Position numbers and translations under genes: made by a program
Part shown: positions 36,401 to 46,863 of the stretch, piece after piece
Numbering within the stretch: position 1 is the stretch's first letter
How the letters are laid out: every line of letters begins with the position of its first letter
The notes under the pieces: generated by a model
The model's database searches: none
Seen by the model: the letters and a program-made list of their open reading frames with translations, nothing else
What the model was told of the DNA's origin: nothing
Assembly: GCA_934320655.1 (NCBI GenBank)
Contig: CAKRFN010000011.1
Coordinates: 37,052-101,051, forward strand
DNA length: 64,000 bases
From: an uncultured Eubacterium sp.
GTDB taxonomy: Bacteria > Bacillota > Clostridia > Lachnospirales > Lachnospiraceae
Reading direction: 5' to 3'

Positions 36401-37463
36401 CTGCAGTACCTCCTGTCTGCGCTGCACCACTGGCATCCGTAACGGAAATATCAGCAAAGCTCTCTAGCGGAAGCATTGTCTGCGTACTGCCGTCACTCTT
36501 TGTAATAATCACCTTCATATCGGGTAAAATATCCTCCATCGTCTCATAGAACATGCGCTGTTTCGTGATAAGCGGATATTTTTTGTACTCCTCATACAAT
36601 TCGTTGAGTCTGGCGACCTGTCCCTTTGCCTCATTCACGCGCTCCTGCGCCTGTGCATTAGCATTTTTGAGTGTCTCATCCACCTTCGCACGCGCCGCCG
36701 GAATATCCTCGTTGCGCTTCTGGTTTGCCTTGTTGATCGAGGTCTCCTTGCCCTGCTTGGCATTTTCCACGTTTTTAAATGCGTCGATAACTTCCGTTGT
36801 CGGAGGCTCCGCATCCTGAATCGTGATGTTCACGAGCTGGATACCGATATCCTCTACGTCGAGCCGCCGCATGATCTTCTCCTTGATCGATGCCTGGATC
36901 TCATTTTTTCCGGTTGTAATGACGCTGTCCACATCATAGAGTCCGATCGTATCACGGATATAGCTCTGGGTCAGCATCTTTAAAATCGCGACCGGATCTT
37001 CGGAGTGATACAGATATTTCATCGGATCGGTCACACGGTATTCTGCATAGAAATCCACATTGACAAAATTATAGTCTCTCGTAATCATAAATGATTCTGA
37101 ATCGACGGATTCGTCCGTGTCCTTGTCATAGCCGATCGAAAAGCCGTTGATCGTCTTCGGCACGCGCGCCATCTGCTGAATGAGCGGAATCCGCACATGG
37201 ATACCCGGCTCCCCGATGATCGACGGCACACCGAAGGTCGTCACGACCGCATATTCATTTTCCTTGAGTGTGTAGACACTGCCGCCGACCAGATAGACCG
37301 CCGCCAATGCCACCAATATCCCTATAGCAGCGCGGCCTGCCTTTCCCGCCTGAAATTTTTTCCGTTTTCTGTCTGTTTTTTGACTGTTTTCCTGATTCGC
37401 AGCATCTTCACCTGTCTGTGCATCGGTAAATGGCTGCTCCTGATTTTTCTTTCGAAACTCCAT
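36387..37463 (-). CDS. hflK: HflK-like SPFH/band 7 protein
   Basis: A 358-residue partner of HflC. A polar N-terminal tail and one helix (AAIGILVALAAVYLVGGSVYTL) precede the band 7 domain (NEYAVVTTFGVPS). The coiled coil (EDIPAARAKVDETLKNANAQ) and YEEYKKYPLITKQRMFYETM are HflK-like. FtsH is not in the window. AAAGGAGG precedes the ATG. It leads the operon that continues with moxR. Confidence 0.93.
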   Translation of the reverse strand: MEFRKKNQEQPFTDAQTGEDAANQENSQKTDRKRKKFQAGKAGRAAIGILVALAAVYLVGGSVYTLKENEYAVVTTFGVPSIIGEPGIHVRIPLIQQMARVPKTINGFSIGYDKDTDESVDSESFMITRDYNFVNVDFYAEYRVTDPMKYLYHSEDPVAILKMLTQSYIRDTIGLYDVDSVITTGKNEIQASIKEKIMRRLDVEDIGIQLVNITIQDAEPPTTEVIDAFKNVENAKQGKETSINKANQKRNEDIPAARAKVDETLKNANAQAQERVNEAKGQVARLNELYEEYKKYPLITKQRMFYETMEDILPDMKVIITKSDGSTQTMLPLESFADISVTDASGAAQTGGTADEKN

Positions 37464-37634
37464 CGCCTTCCTCCTTTATCGTTTATGTCCATTCTACACG
37501 TTTCCCCGCCAGAAAGCAACAACGGCATCCGATCACTGACCGGACGCCGTATTATTCTTATGATTCTGTTACTGTCCACTCATACCCTGTTCCAGTAACA
37601 TCCTTCCATTTTCTGTTTTCTGCGAAAAACAATC

Positions 37635-38573
37635 TTATTCCTCAGCAAATAACGGTGTAGACAGATATCTGTCACCGGAATCGGGCAGTAATGCCACGAT
37701 CGTCTTGCCCTTGTTTTCCGGACGGCTTGCGAGAATGGTCGCTGCCTTTAACGCTGCTCCGGATGAGATACCTACGAGAATACCCTCACTGACCGCAAAC
37801 TTTTTGCCCTCTGCAAATGCATCCTCATTCTCGATCGTGATGACTTCGTCATAGATCTTTGTGTCGAGTACATCCGGCACGAATCCTGCACCGATACCCT
37901 GAATCTTGTGTGCTCCGGGTGTGCCCTTTGAGAGTACGGGACTGGTCGCGGGCTCTACTGCTACGATCTTGACATCGGGGTTTTTCGACTTGAGATATGC
38001 GCCTACTCCGGTCACGGTTCCACCTGTGCCGACACCTGCGACGAAAATATCTACCTTTCCGTCTGTCTGCTCCCAGATCTCAGGACCTGTCGTCGCCTGA
38101 TGTGCTGCGGGGTTCGCAGGATTCACAAACTGTCCAAGGATCACAGCGCCCTCGATCTCATTTTTGAGTTCCTCTGCCTTTGCGATCGCACCCTTCATGC
38201 CCTTGCTGCCATCAGTCAGAACGAGCTCGGCACCATAAGCCTTTAACAGATTTCTGCGCTCAACACTCATTGTCTCAGGCAGTGTCAGAATCGCATGGTA
38301 GCCCTTTGCAGCAGCTACCGCAGCCAGTCCGATACCGGTATTACCGCTGGTCGGCTCAATGATGGTCGCTCCGGGCTTTAACACGCCACTCTTTTCCGCA
38401 TCCTCGATCATTGCCAGTGCGATACGGTCCTTGACCGATCCCGCCGGATTCAGGTACTCCAGCTTTGCGAGAATGGTCGCGTCTGTGGCTCCTGCCTTTG
38501 CGGCATATCTGTTTAATTTTAAAATGGGTGTTCCCCCAATCAGCTCTAATGCGCTCTCTTTAATCTGACTCAT
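37635..38573 (-). CDS. cysK: Cysteine synthase A (O-acetylserine sulfhydrylase)
   Basis: PLP enzyme making cysteine from O-acetylserine and sulfide. 312 residues, PLP lysine in NPAGSVKDR, substrate loop TSGNTG, phosphate loop [10 protein letters not shown] and SSGAAL near the end. It follows metY by 42 bp on the same strand, so it probably shares its promoter and Rrf2-type control. Confidence 0.96.
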   Translation of the reverse strand: MSQIKESALELIGGTPILKLNRYAAKAGATDATILAKLEYLNPAGSVKDRIALAMIEDAEKSGVLKPGATIIEPTSGNTGIGLAAVAAAKGYHAILTLPETMSVERRNLLKAYGAELVLTDGSKGMKGAIAKAEELKNEIEGAVILGQFVNPANPAAHQATTGPEIWEQTDGKVDIFVAGVGTGGTVTGVGAYLKSKNPDVKIVAVEPATSPVLSKGTPGAHKIQGIGAGFVPDVLDTKIYDEVITIENEDAFAEGKKFAVSEGILVGISSGAALKAATILASRPENKGKTIVALLPDSGDRYLSTPLFAEE

Positions 38574-38615
38574 GATTGTATCCTCCTTATTTTTCTATTT
38601 CCTATTTTTATTTTC

Positions 38616-39929
38616 CTATTTTGCTACTGCACGGAATGCCTCATCCAGATCCTGAATGATGTCATCAATGTTCTCTGTACCGATTGACAGACGAACAGTG
38701 TTGGGCTTGATGCCCTGATCTAACAGCTCTTCCTCGGTGCACTGGCTGTGTGTGGTAGATGCCGGGTGGATGACCAGTGATTTTACGTCTGCCACGTTTG
38801 CAAGCAGTGAGAACAGCTCCAGATTGTCGATGAAGTCCTTTGCGTCCTGCTCATTGCCCTTGATCTCAAAGGTAAAGATGGATCCGCCACCGTTCGGGAA
38901 GTATTTCTTATATAATGCCTGCTGTGCGGGATCATCGGATACTGCCGGATGATGCACCTTCTCTACCTGCGGATGGTTATTCAGATAGTCAACGACCTTG
39001 AGTGCGTTCTCTACGTGGCGCTCTACACGCAGTGACAATGTCTCTAAGCCCTGTAAGAAGATAAATGCATGGAACGGTGAGATGGTCGCTCCGGTATCAC
39101 GCAGCAGAATCGCACGGATCTTTGTCACAAATGCTGCCGGTCCGACTGCCTTCGTAAAGCTGATGCCGTGGTAGCTCGGATTCGGCTCGGTCAGAGATGC
39201 GAACTTGCCGGATGCCTCCCAGTCAAACTTACCGCTGTCTACGATGACACCGCCTACCGTCGTTCCGTGTCCGCCGATGAACTTGGTTGCGGAATGTACA
39301 ACGATGTCTGCGCCGTACTCGATCGGACGAACGAGATACGGGGTTGCAAAGGTATTGTCTACCACAAGCGGAATCTTATGCGCATGTGCGATCTTTGCGA
39401 TTGCCTCGATATCTACGACCTCGGAATTCGGATTGCCGAGTGTCTCGATATATACTGCCTTTGTATTGTCCTGAATGGCTGCCTCTACTGCATCCAAATC
39501 GAAAATGTCTACGAATGTTGTCTGTACTCCGTACTGCGGAAGTGTATGCTCTAACAGGTTGAAGGAGCCGCCATAGATATTCTTTGCAGATACGATATGG
39601 TCTCCTGCCTGTGCCAGATTCTCGATCGTGTAGGTGATGGCTGCTGCGCCGCTGGCTACTGCCAGTGCTGCGACACCGCCCTCTAAGGCTGCGATACGTT
39701 TCTCAAATACGTCCTCGGTCGGATTTGTCAGACGTCCGTAAATGTTTCCTGCATCGCTCAGTCCGAAACGTGCAGCCGCATGCTCGCAGTTGCGGAATAC
39801 ATAAGAAGATGTCTGATAAATGGGTACTGCTCTCGCATCTGTAACCGGATCAGGCTGCTCCTGTCCTACATGAAGCTGTAATGTCTCAAATTTGAAGTGT
39901 CTCTGGTCTCTGGTGATTTTTTCGCTCAT
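38616..39929 (-). CDS. metY: O-acetylhomoserine sulfhydrylase (MetY)
   Basis: PLP enzyme making homocysteine from O-acetylhomoserine and sulfide. 437 residues, with YGRLTNPT, the PLP-binding lysine in [11 protein letters not shown] and HPASTTHSQ. The start at 39929 has AAGGAGG 8 nt upstream; earlier ATGs are too close to or ahead of that site. A consensus promoter lies at 40030-40058, directly behind the Rrf2 gene. A second, divergent paralogue is at 51251-52525. Confidence 0.95.
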   Translation of the reverse strand: MSEKITRDQRHFKFETLQLHVGQEQPDPVTDARAVPIYQTSSYVFRNCEHAAARFGLSDAGNIYGRLTNPTEDVFEKRIAALEGGVAALAVASGAAAITYTIENLAQAGDHIVSAKNIYGGSFNLLEHTLPQYGVQTTFVDIFDLDAVEAAIQDNTKAVYIETLGNPNSEVVDIEAIAKIAHAHKIPLVVDNTFATPYLVRPIEYGADIVVHSATKFIGGHGTTVGGVIVDSGKFDWEASGKFASLTEPNPSYHGISFTKAVGPAAFVTKIRAILLRDTGATISPFHAFIFLQGLETLSLRVERHVENALKVVDYLNNHPQVEKVHHPAVSDDPAQQALYKKYFPNGGGSIFTFEIKGNEQDAKDFIDNLELFSLLANVADVKSLVIHPASTTHSQCTEEELLDQGIKPNTVRLSIGTENIDDIIQDLDEAFRAVAK

Positions 39930-39995
39930 TTTCATGTCCTCCTTCATCATTCCTCTAATCGTATCCAATCCTGTTTCTGGCTGGATCGTTTTTAT

Positions 39996-40066
39996 TTCCT
40001 ACTTAGTAGATATGTTTTATATGCTTTGTATCATATTCCATTTTAACCTATATGTCAAGTAGGAAA
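39996..40066. promoter_or_regulatory. Candidate Rrf2/CymR-type operator around the metY promoter
   Basis: A perfect dyad CTACTTAGTAG (39999-40009) lies about 20 bp downstream of the -10 box in the 5' leader. A related half-site, AAGTAGGAAAT (about 40057-40067), overlaps the -35 box. The extended form TTCCTAC/GTAGGAA occurs at both places. The adjacent gene encodes an Rrf2-family regulator, the class that includes CymR, the cysteine-metabolism repressor of Firmicutes. Confidence 0.5.
40030..40058 (-). promoter_or_regulatory. Promoter of the metY-cysK operon
   Basis: On the minus strand TTGACA (40053-40058) and TATGAT (40030-40035) are 17 bp apart, a near-consensus promoter about 100 bp upstream of metY. 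Confidence 0.75.
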
Positions 40067-40486
40067 TTAAATTATTTTTTTAGAATCATTTACAAGGTCT
40101 GCGAGCGTCACACCATCAACATAATCATTGATCGTTTTCCACAGCCCTTCCCAGAACTTTAACGTTGTGCAGCGGTCCTGCCGCTCGCAGCGGTTCGGGA
40201 CATCATCCAGACATGCGATCGGTGCCAGTGAACCCTCGACTGTCCGCAGGATATCTCCGACCTTATAGTCCTCCGGTTCTCTCGACAGCAGATAACCGCC
40301 GTTGTTGCCGCGGAATCCGCGCACATAACCCGCTTTGGTCAAAAGTGGCATGATCTGCTCCATATATTTTAAGGTGATGCCCTGACGCTCGGAGATCTCC
40401 TTTAATGGGATCGCGGTGTCCTGTGTATGCTGCGCCAGATCGATCATGATCCGCAGTGCGTAGCGTCCTTTGGTAGATATTTTCAT
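40067..40486 (-). CDS. Rrf2-family transcriptional regulator (CymR/IscR-like)
   Basis: A 139-residue winged-helix regulator (MKISTKGRYALRIMIDLA; recognition part LKYMEQIMPLLTKAGYV and GNNGGYLLS). It carries three cysteines, CLDDVPNRCERQDRC, spaced C-x7-C-x5-C where IscR has C-x5-C-x5-C, so an Fe-S or thiol switch is possible. AGGAGG lies before the ATG at 40486. Its place directly upstream of metY-cysK suggests CymR-like control of sulfur amino acid synthesis. Confidence 0.88.
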   Translation of the reverse strand: MKISTKGRYALRIMIDLAQHTQDTAIPLKEISERQGITLKYMEQIMPLLTKAGYVRGFRGNNGGYLLSREPEDYKVGDILRTVEGSLAPIACLDDVPNRCERQDRCTTLKFWEGLWKTINDYVDGVTLADLVNDSKKII

Positions 40487-40602
40487 CGTAAATTCCTCCT
40501 CCCACATAATGGTATATTTAGAAAATTCGCCTGTGAAAGCACATACTTCCACAGGCGTAGTCTTTGTTTTATATAACTGTGGACATACCCAACAGCCACA
40601 TT

Positions 40603-41334
40603 TTAATCATGGCGCTCGTCTACGCTGTCAAACGTCTCACAAAAACGCGCCTGAAAAGACGGCTGCTCGCCGTGCTTATACAAATGGGAGATGTCCCCGA
40701 AACCGGTCATCCGCAAGATCGCGATCCCCTCCCGGCGCTCCTCCGTCACCAGCGTCGTGACCGAGCCCGGTGCCGCGCACACCTGATGCCAGAGCACCAT
40801 CGGCGAAACTCCGAGTACATGGCTGAGCAATACACACTCCAGCCCGAAATGACAGAAAAACACGAGCGTATCACGGTTCGACTGTGCGACACGGTAAATC
40901 CGTCCCTCATGTACATATCCATGTGATGCTAACAGCCGGTCAAAATTGTCCGTCACCCACCGGTACTGCGCTGCTACATCATCCCGCACCATCACTGGAT
41001 GCGTCATCCATTTCTCATGGTCAAAAAAGAGCGGTTCGCCCGTCCAGTCCTGCGGCAGCCAGTCCCATGTAATCATTTTGCGGCCTGTCACATCCGGACG
41101 ATCAATCGGCGCATCAAACTCACGCAGCCATTCACATTCCGTCGCTGTCCGCCCCATGCGCTCCAGCGTCGGGGCAGCCGTCGCCTTTGCCCTGCCAAGC
41201 GGCGACACATAAAATTTAGTGATATCCATGCCGGAGAGCCGTTCCGACAGCGACTCTGCCTCCCTGCGCCCCTTTGGGGTCAGTGAGTCGTGCTCGTAGT
41301 CCGGATCTCCGTGTCTTACGATTAAAATTTTCAT
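40603..41334 (-). CDS. Histidine phosphatase family protein (phosphoglycerate mutase-like)
   Basis: A 243-residue branch of the phosphoglycerate mutase superfamily: RHG motif in MKILIVRHGDPDYEHDSLT, SPLGRAKATA and a second catalytic His in FFCHFGLE. The specific substrate is unknown. It is a single gene between the Rrf2 regulator and the hydrogenase. Confidence 0.9.
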   Translation of the reverse strand: MKILIVRHGDPDYEHDSLTPKGRREAESLSERLSGMDITKFYVSPLGRAKATAAPTLERMGRTATECEWLREFDAPIDRPDVTGRKMITWDWLPQDWTGEPLFFDHEKWMTHPVMVRDDVAAQYRWVTDNFDRLLASHGYVHEGRIYRVAQSNRDTLVFFCHFGLECVLLSHVLGVSPMVLWHQVCAAPGSVTTLVTEERREGIAILRMTGFGDISHLYKHGEQPSFQARFCETFDSVDERHD

Positions 41335-41378
41335 CTTACCAAAATCTTTATCTCTATTTTTTATCTCGTTAAATGCTC

Positions 41379-42833
41379 TTATTCATGGTCGCGGTGCATA
41401 GAGAACGCATCCATCGGATAATTTTTCAGGTTGTCTACGATCTTGCGGTCGTCAGCCTGTGACAGCAGTGCATCACGGTTCTTCTTTGCGGAAGCGATCT
41501 CCTCAAAACGGCTCGGTCCGCCGACACAGCCGCCCTCACATGCCATTCCCTCAATGAAATCCTCCGGCAGCTTGCCAACCTTCATGAGCAGCAGTGCTTT
41601 CTTGCAGTCTGCCGCACCGTTGACGGTACATACCTTTGCATCGCACTCCTGATCGGTCTCCTTCATGTACTCAAGCACAGAAGCAGTCACACCGCCGGCA
41701 TTGCCGTAACGCTTGCCGTAAACAGATGCCTCCTGATAAGTATTCGCCTTCGGCTCCAGCTCCACATTCTTTGCACGTAAAATCGCACGAAGCTCGCTGT
41801 AGGTCAGTACATAGTCTGCATTTCCCTCGATCTGCTGGTCTACAACCTCCGACTTCTTCGCCACACACGGTCCGATAAAGACGGTGAGTGCTCCCGGATG
41901 CTGTGACTTGACATAACGCGAGATCGCACACATCGGTGAAACCGTCGTCGAGATATTATCTGCGAGCTCCGGATAATGCTTGCGGATCATATTGACAAAG
42001 CCCGGACAGCAGCTTGTCGTCTTTTTCTCACCGTTTCTATAAGCCTCTAACCATTCCTCCGCCTCGCTGGCAGTCGTCATATCTCCGCCGAGACCCGCCT
42101 CGATCAATCCTGCAAAGCCAAGCTTTTTCGCTGCCTCGCGGAAGCTCTGCATCGTGATGCCCTCGCCAAACTGTCCCTCGGTCGCAGGCGCCACGATCGC
42201 ATAGATCTCCTTGCCCTCTGTGAGTGCACGGATCACATCTACAATATATGCCTTAGAGCCGATCGCACCGAACGGACAGCTATGGATACACTGACCGCAG
42301 CGGATACATTTCTTCTCATCGATCACGGAAATACCTAACTCGTTGTAGGTAATCGCATTGACCGGACACTTGAACTTACAGGGACGCTTCAGATGCGCGA
42401 TCGCACCGTAAGGACACGACTTTGCACACTTTCCGCATTCCTTACACTTATTCGCATCAATATGTGAACGATGCTCGCCCACAGAGATCGCACCGAAATT
42501 ACATGCATTGATACATGCTTTTCCCAGACAGTTCTGGCAGTTATCGGTTACGACATAGCTGGAGATCGGACAGTCCTCACAGGCAGAAGTAATGACCTGA
42601 ATCACATTTCCGGTATCTTCCATTCCGGGTGCCTTGCCCTCCGCAAGTCGAATACGCTGGCGGATGATCTCACGTTCTTTGTACACACAGCAACGGAACT
42701 GCGGGGTCGGTCCGGGGATCAGATCCATCGGTATATGGTCTCTTGCCTCCTCTAAATCTCCTGCAAATGCATGTTTTGCTACTTCATAAAGAACCTCATG
42801 TTTGATCTTAATGACATTTTCGTCTGCGTACAT
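41379..42833 (-). CDS. Monomeric [FeFe] hydrogenase, probably group B
   Basis: A 484-residue iron-sulfur enzyme that interconverts protons and H2 using ferredoxin. The N-terminus has several cysteine clusters (CQNCLGKACINAC, CKECGKCAKSCP, CKFKCP, CIRCGQCIHSCP). H-cluster motifs are L1 TSCCPGF (usually TSCCPGW), L2 GPCVAKKSE and L3 EGMACEGGCVGGPS. These L2/L3 forms and the extra N-terminal cysteines fit the clostridial group B rather than the classical HydA. No maturases (HydE/F/G) are nearby. A sensory or reductive role is possible. Confidence 0.88.
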   Translation of the reverse strand: MYADENVIKIKHEVLYEVAKHAFAGDLEEARDHIPMDLIPGPTPQFRCCVYKEREIIRQRIRLAEGKAPGMEDTGNVIQVITSACEDCPISSYVVTDNCQNCLGKACINACNFGAISVGEHRSHIDANKCKECGKCAKSCPYGAIAHLKRPCKFKCPVNAITYNELGISVIDEKKCIRCGQCIHSCPFGAIGSKAYIVDVIRALTEGKEIYAIVAPATEGQFGEGITMQSFREAAKKLGFAGLIEAGLGGDMTTASEAEEWLEAYRNGEKKTTSCCPGFVNMIRKHYPELADNISTTVSPMCAISRYVKSQHPGALTVFIGPCVAKKSEVVDQQIEGNADYVLTYSELRAILRAKNVELEPKANTYQEASVYGKRYGNAGGVTASVLEYMKETDQECDAKVCTVNGAADCKKALLLMKVGKLPEDFIEGMACEGGCVGGPSRFEEIASAKKNRDALLSQADDRKIVDNLKNYPMDAFSMHRDHE

Positions 42834-42963
42834 TCTCTTGTTTTCTCCTCTCGTCGTATTGAATCATTTTCTCATTTTCTCAATTTTTAATCATACATGA
42901 ATTTCTATCTTTTTTCCACAAAAAAATTGTCTTAAATCATGTACATTGTTATTTTTTTAACGT

Positions 42964-44418
42964 TTACCGTTTTCCCCATGTTGTTTTTGAGAATAAGATC
43001 AATATCGGGAAGATTTCCAATCGTCCGGCAAGCATGTCCAGAATCAATACCACCTTGGAAAACACACTGAATCCGCCGAAATTGCAGGTTGGTCCGACTT
43101 GCTCCAGACCCGGGCCGATATTGTTAAAGCATGCCAATACCGCCGACAGATTGGTCGTGACCGAAAATCCGTCAATCGAGATCAGAAGAAAGCTCGCAAC
43201 AATGATCAGCGCATAAGCCGCCAGATACGCATTCGTGTTCTGCAATACCTTTTCATCCACAGCCCTGCCGTTCACGCGCACGACCTCCACCTTACCGGGG
43301 TGTACGATCTGCCGCACGCTGCGCCTGAGTCCTTTCAATACAAGCAGGGCGCGTCCGCATTTGAAACCGCCCCCCGTACTGCCCGCACAGGCTCCCAGCA
43401 GCATCAGACACATGAGAATCCCCTTGGAAAAGGACGGCCACAGATCAAAATCCGTCGTCGCAAATCCGGTCGTCGTCACGACGCTCGCCACCTGAAATGC
43501 CGCATGGCGGACCGTCTCGCCGAGTGTCCCATAGTAGCCGCGCAGATTAAACACGATCAGTGCGATGCTGCCCGCCACGACACCGAGATACAACCGCAGC
43601 TCCTCATCCTTGAACACGCTTTTGACCTGCTTAATCAGCAGCATATAATAACAGGTAAAATTCACGCCGAACAGCAGCATGAACACCGTGCATACATTTT
43701 GCAGGTACGGACTGTAGCCTGCCATGCTGTCATTTTTGATACCAAAGCCTCCGGTGCCCGCCGTGCCTAATGCCGTACATACGGAGTCAAACAAGGGCAT
43801 ACCGCCTGCCAGCAGAAAGATCGCATTGAGCACGGTCAGTATAATATAGAGCACATACAGAATCTCCGCCGTCTGTTTCATGCGCGGAACGAGCTTGCCG
43901 ACCTGCGGACCGGGGCTCTCTGCACGCAAAATGTGCATCGTAAATCCTTTGCTGCGCTCGTCTCCCGATGACACCGCCAGCAAAAATACGAGCACACCCA
44001 TACCGCCGAGCCAATGGCTGAAGCTGCGCCAGTACAGCAGTCCGTAAGGCATGGACTCTACTTCCGGCAGGATGGATGCTCCGGTCGTCGTGAATCCGGA
44101 TACAATCTCAAACAGTGCATCGACATAATGGGGGATCGCACCGGAAAAAAAGAACGGCAGCGCGCCGAACAGTGCAAGTACAATCCAACTGATCCCGACG
44201 CACACCATACCCTCCTTTGCATGAAAACCTTTGCGTGTGCCGCGTGTCATCGCTACCATGACACCGCCTGTCAACAGGGTAATGACCATCGTGATGAGCA
44301 ATGCCCGCACCGCCTCCTCCTCGTGATAGTACAAGCTGATCGCATAGGCGGGCAGCATAAATACTGCCTCTACCAACAGGATCTTTCCGATAAATTTTCC
44401 AATCATTTTATAATTCAT
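42964..44418 (-). CDS. trkH: TrkH-family potassium uptake channel
   Basis: A 484-residue membrane protein with repeated M1-P-M2 units; pore loops are visible near TTGASILPEVES, GTAGTGGFG, VTTTGFATTDF and NNIGPGL. It moves K+ (or Na+) and is gated by TrkA. The chosen ATG at 44418 lies 4 bp after the trkA stop, with GAGG 8 nt upstream; the frame from 44433 overlaps trkA. Confidence 0.93.
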   Translation of the reverse strand: MNYKMIGKFIGKILLVEAVFMLPAYAISLYYHEEEAVRALLITMVITLLTGGVMVAMTRGTRKGFHAKEGMVCVGISWIVLALFGALPFFFSGAIPHYVDALFEIVSGFTTTGASILPEVESMPYGLLYWRSFSHWLGGMGVLVFLLAVSSGDERSKGFTMHILRAESPGPQVGKLVPRMKQTAEILYVLYIILTVLNAIFLLAGGMPLFDSVCTALGTAGTGGFGIKNDSMAGYSPYLQNVCTVFMLLFGVNFTCYYMLLIKQVKSVFKDEELRLYLGVVAGSIALIVFNLRGYYGTLGETVRHAAFQVASVVTTTGFATTDFDLWPSFSKGILMCLMLLGACAGSTGGGFKCGRALLVLKGLRRSVRQIVHPGKVEVVRVNGRAVDEKVLQNTNAYLAAYALIIVASFLLISIDGFSVTTNLSAVLACFNNIGPGLEQVGPTCNFGGFSVFSKVVLILDMLAGRLEIFPILILFSKTTWGKR

Positions 44419-44422
44419 CGCT

Positions 44423-45784
44423 CTATGCCTCAAAAATATCGTTTAACTGATAAATCACCGCATCACGGCTCGTCACCACAATCACCGTATCGCCCTTTTC
44501 GTAATAGGAATCACCACCGGGAATCTCCTGCTTTCCCTTGTGTGTAATGCATACGATCAGCACATTTTTCTTTAAATGCAGCTTCTTTAACGGTTCACCG
44601 ATATGTCTTGTATCGTCGTCCACACAGAACTCCAACGCCTCTGCCTGTCCATCCGCGATCGTATGCACGGACAATGCCGCCCCCTCCTGATTGTGGAGCG
44701 CACGCACATAACGCACGATCGTGTTACAGCACAACTGCTTAGGGCTGACTGTGCTTCCGATCGGCAGCTGGTCTAAAATATAAGAATTGTCCATACGTCC
44801 GAGCTTTGTGATCACCTGCGGCACCTTACGGATCGTTCCCTGCAGGGAAATAACCATGTTGAGCTCATCGATACCTGTCATCGTCACGAGCGCGTCACAG
44901 TCATCCATGCCCTCGCTCTCCAACAGGCGCTCATCGCTCGCATCTCCCTGAATGACCGTCACGCCCGGCAACAGGTTCGCAAGCTGCAGGCATCGGTCAT
45001 AGTCCTGCTCGATCAGTCGTACCGCAATGCCACTCTGATCCAGCTGTTTTGCCAGATAATAGCTGAGTCGTCCGCCGCCGCACAGCAGGACGCGGCGCAC
45101 TTTATGTGTAATCACTTTCAGATTTTTGAGTAATGTCTCTAACGTATCGGTCGGCGCGGTCACAAAAATACGGTCTCCCGCGAGCAGTGTATAGTTACCA
45201 TCGGGAGCTACCGCTGATCCGTTCCGGAGCACCGCGCAGATCAGCACCTTGCAGCCGACAACCGAATCGAGATCCGCCAGTGTATGGTTGCAGAGCAGGC
45301 TATCCTTGTTCACGCGCAGCTCCACGATCTCTACGCGCCCTTTTGCAAACGTATCCCGCTTTAAAAAGCCCGGATATTTGAGCAACCGCTCGATCTCTAC
45401 TGCTGCCTGCTTTTCCGGATTGATCGTCAGCGACAGCGGGAACACCTCACGCATCTTGACAATCTGATCCGTATATTCCGGATTGCGGATACGCGCGATC
45501 GTATGCAGCTTGTCGTTCATCCCGTGCGCCGTCAGACAGCACAGCAGATTGATCTCATCCGCACTCGTCGCAGCAATCAGAAGGTCTGCCTCATGCACAC
45601 CTGCCCGTTCCAATACATCCATCGTCGCACAATTACCCTGTACTGCCATAATATCGTACAATTCCTCGGTTGACTCAAGTACACGCGGGTTGGCATCTAT
45701 AATCGTAATATCATATCCCTCCGCAGACAACTGTCTGGTCAGCATCGCACCTACCTTGCCGTCCCCCGCAATTATGATCTTCAT
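44423..45784 (-). CDS. trkA: TrkA potassium channel regulatory subunit
   Basis: A 453-residue cytoplasmic protein with two RCK units. Each has a nucleotide-binding fold (IIAGDGKVGAMLTRQL and LLCGGGRLSYYLAKQL) followed by a TrkA-C domain. It binds NAD(H)/ATP and controls TrkH, encoded 4 bp downstream in the same operon. Confidence 0.95.
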   Translation of the reverse strand: MKIIIAGDGKVGAMLTRQLSAEGYDITIIDANPRVLESTEELYDIMAVQGNCATMDVLERAGVHEADLLIAATSADEINLLCCLTAHGMNDKLHTIARIRNPEYTDQIVKMREVFPLSLTINPEKQAAVEIERLLKYPGFLKRDTFAKGRVEIVELRVNKDSLLCNHTLADLDSVVGCKVLICAVLRNGSAVAPDGNYTLLAGDRIFVTAPTDTLETLLKNLKVITHKVRRVLLCGGGRLSYYLAKQLDQSGIAVRLIEQDYDRCLQLANLLPGVTVIQGDASDERLLESEGMDDCDALVTMTGIDELNMVISLQGTIRKVPQVITKLGRMDNSYILDQLPIGSTVSPKQLCCNTIVRYVRALHNQEGAALSVHTIADGQAEALEFCVDDDTRHIGEPLKKLHLKKNVLIVCITHKGKQEIPGGDSYYEKGDTVIVVTSRDAVIYQLNDIFEA

Positions 45785-45881
45785 AGCAAAATCATTCCTC
45801 CTAATATTATGATCGTTCCGTAACCGTTTCCGTGTTACGCGTTACCTTATATTGTACCATATCTGTAGCAATCTGCAACTA

Positions 45882-46826
45882 CTATTCACTCCGCGCTGCG
45901 CGCTCCTGCAAAAGACCATACATCTTCTCCGATACGGGCACCGCTACGCCCAGCCGCTTTGCCTCGCGCACAAGATAACCGCTGAACGTATCGATCTCTG
46001 CCGGTCTGCCGGCTGCCAGATCCCGCTGCAGTGAGCTCGTGGCATCCTTGCGGTACATCCGGAAACGGTCGAAAAATTCCTTTTTATGCTCCGGCAGCAC
46101 TGCTACGCCCTTTGCCTTTGCCACCTCGTAAGCCTCTGAAACCAGATCCAGAAACTCCTGTGATTTCAGCGGGTCCTCGCGCAGCTGTCCGATCGTGTTG
46201 TCATAGGCGGCTGTTGCCACATTATAGGCACAGTTGAGTATGTATTTGCGCCAGACCTCCAGCTCGATATCCTCGGCAACCAGATGCTCCACGCCTGCAC
46301 CCGTGAGCAGCTCGGATACCTCCGCGAGCGCCTGACGCTCCTGCTCGTCTGCATGCTGGATACCGATGCGCAGTCTCGCAAAATAGCCCTGATGGATCAC
46401 CTCGTAGCACTCATTCGTAAATGCCACGATATAGATCACCGCATCCGCCACGATTCCCTTTCCGAGCTGCTCACGCACACGCTGCGCCGTATCGATACCG
46501 TTCATGACCGGAATGACGACGGTATGCTCCCCGACTGCATGTGCGATCTGTGCACACGCCTCTTCAAGCGAATAATTTTTCACACATAAAAAAATGTAAT
46601 CCTGTTCTTCTAACTGATCCGCCGTCACTACATGCGCCGGCTGGATGCAGAATTCACCGGACAGGTCACTGTGCACCTTCAGACCATCCTTTTTGATTGC
46701 CTCCAGTCTCGCGCCTCTGGCTGCCATCGTCACCTGATCGGGATAAGCTTTTGCGAGTACGCCCGCCAGATAACCGCCGACTCCGCCGACTCCCACAACC
46801 GCAATCTTTTTGTTTCTCAAATCCAT
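45882..46826 (-). CDS. panE: 2-dehydropantoate 2-reductase family protein
   Basis: A 314-residue NADPH-dependent reductase of the ApbA/PanE family, GVGGVGGYLAG at the N-terminus and the catalytic-Lys region EVWRKYILNCAYN. It may reduce ketopantoate for pantothenate and CoA synthesis. The family has other ketoacid substrates, and no other pantothenate genes are nearby, so the symbol is provisional. Confidence 0.85.
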   Translation of the reverse strand: MDLRNKKIAVVGVGGVGGYLAGVLAKAYPDQVTMAARGARLEAIKKDGLKVHSDLSGEFCIQPAHVVTADQLEEQDYIFLCVKNYSLEEACAQIAHAVGEHTVVIPVMNGIDTAQRVREQLGKGIVADAVIYIVAFTNECYEVIHQGYFARLRIGIQHADEQERQALAEVSELLTGAGVEHLVAEDIELEVWRKYILNCAYNVATAAYDNTIGQLREDPLKSQEFLDLVSEAYEVAKAKGVAVLPEHKKEFFDRFRMYRKDATSSLQRDLAAGRPAEIDTFSGYLVREAKRLGVAVPVSEKMYGLLQERAARSE

Positions 46827-46863
46827 CTGCTACCTCTCTTTCGTTGAAAAAACTGTTGAAATA

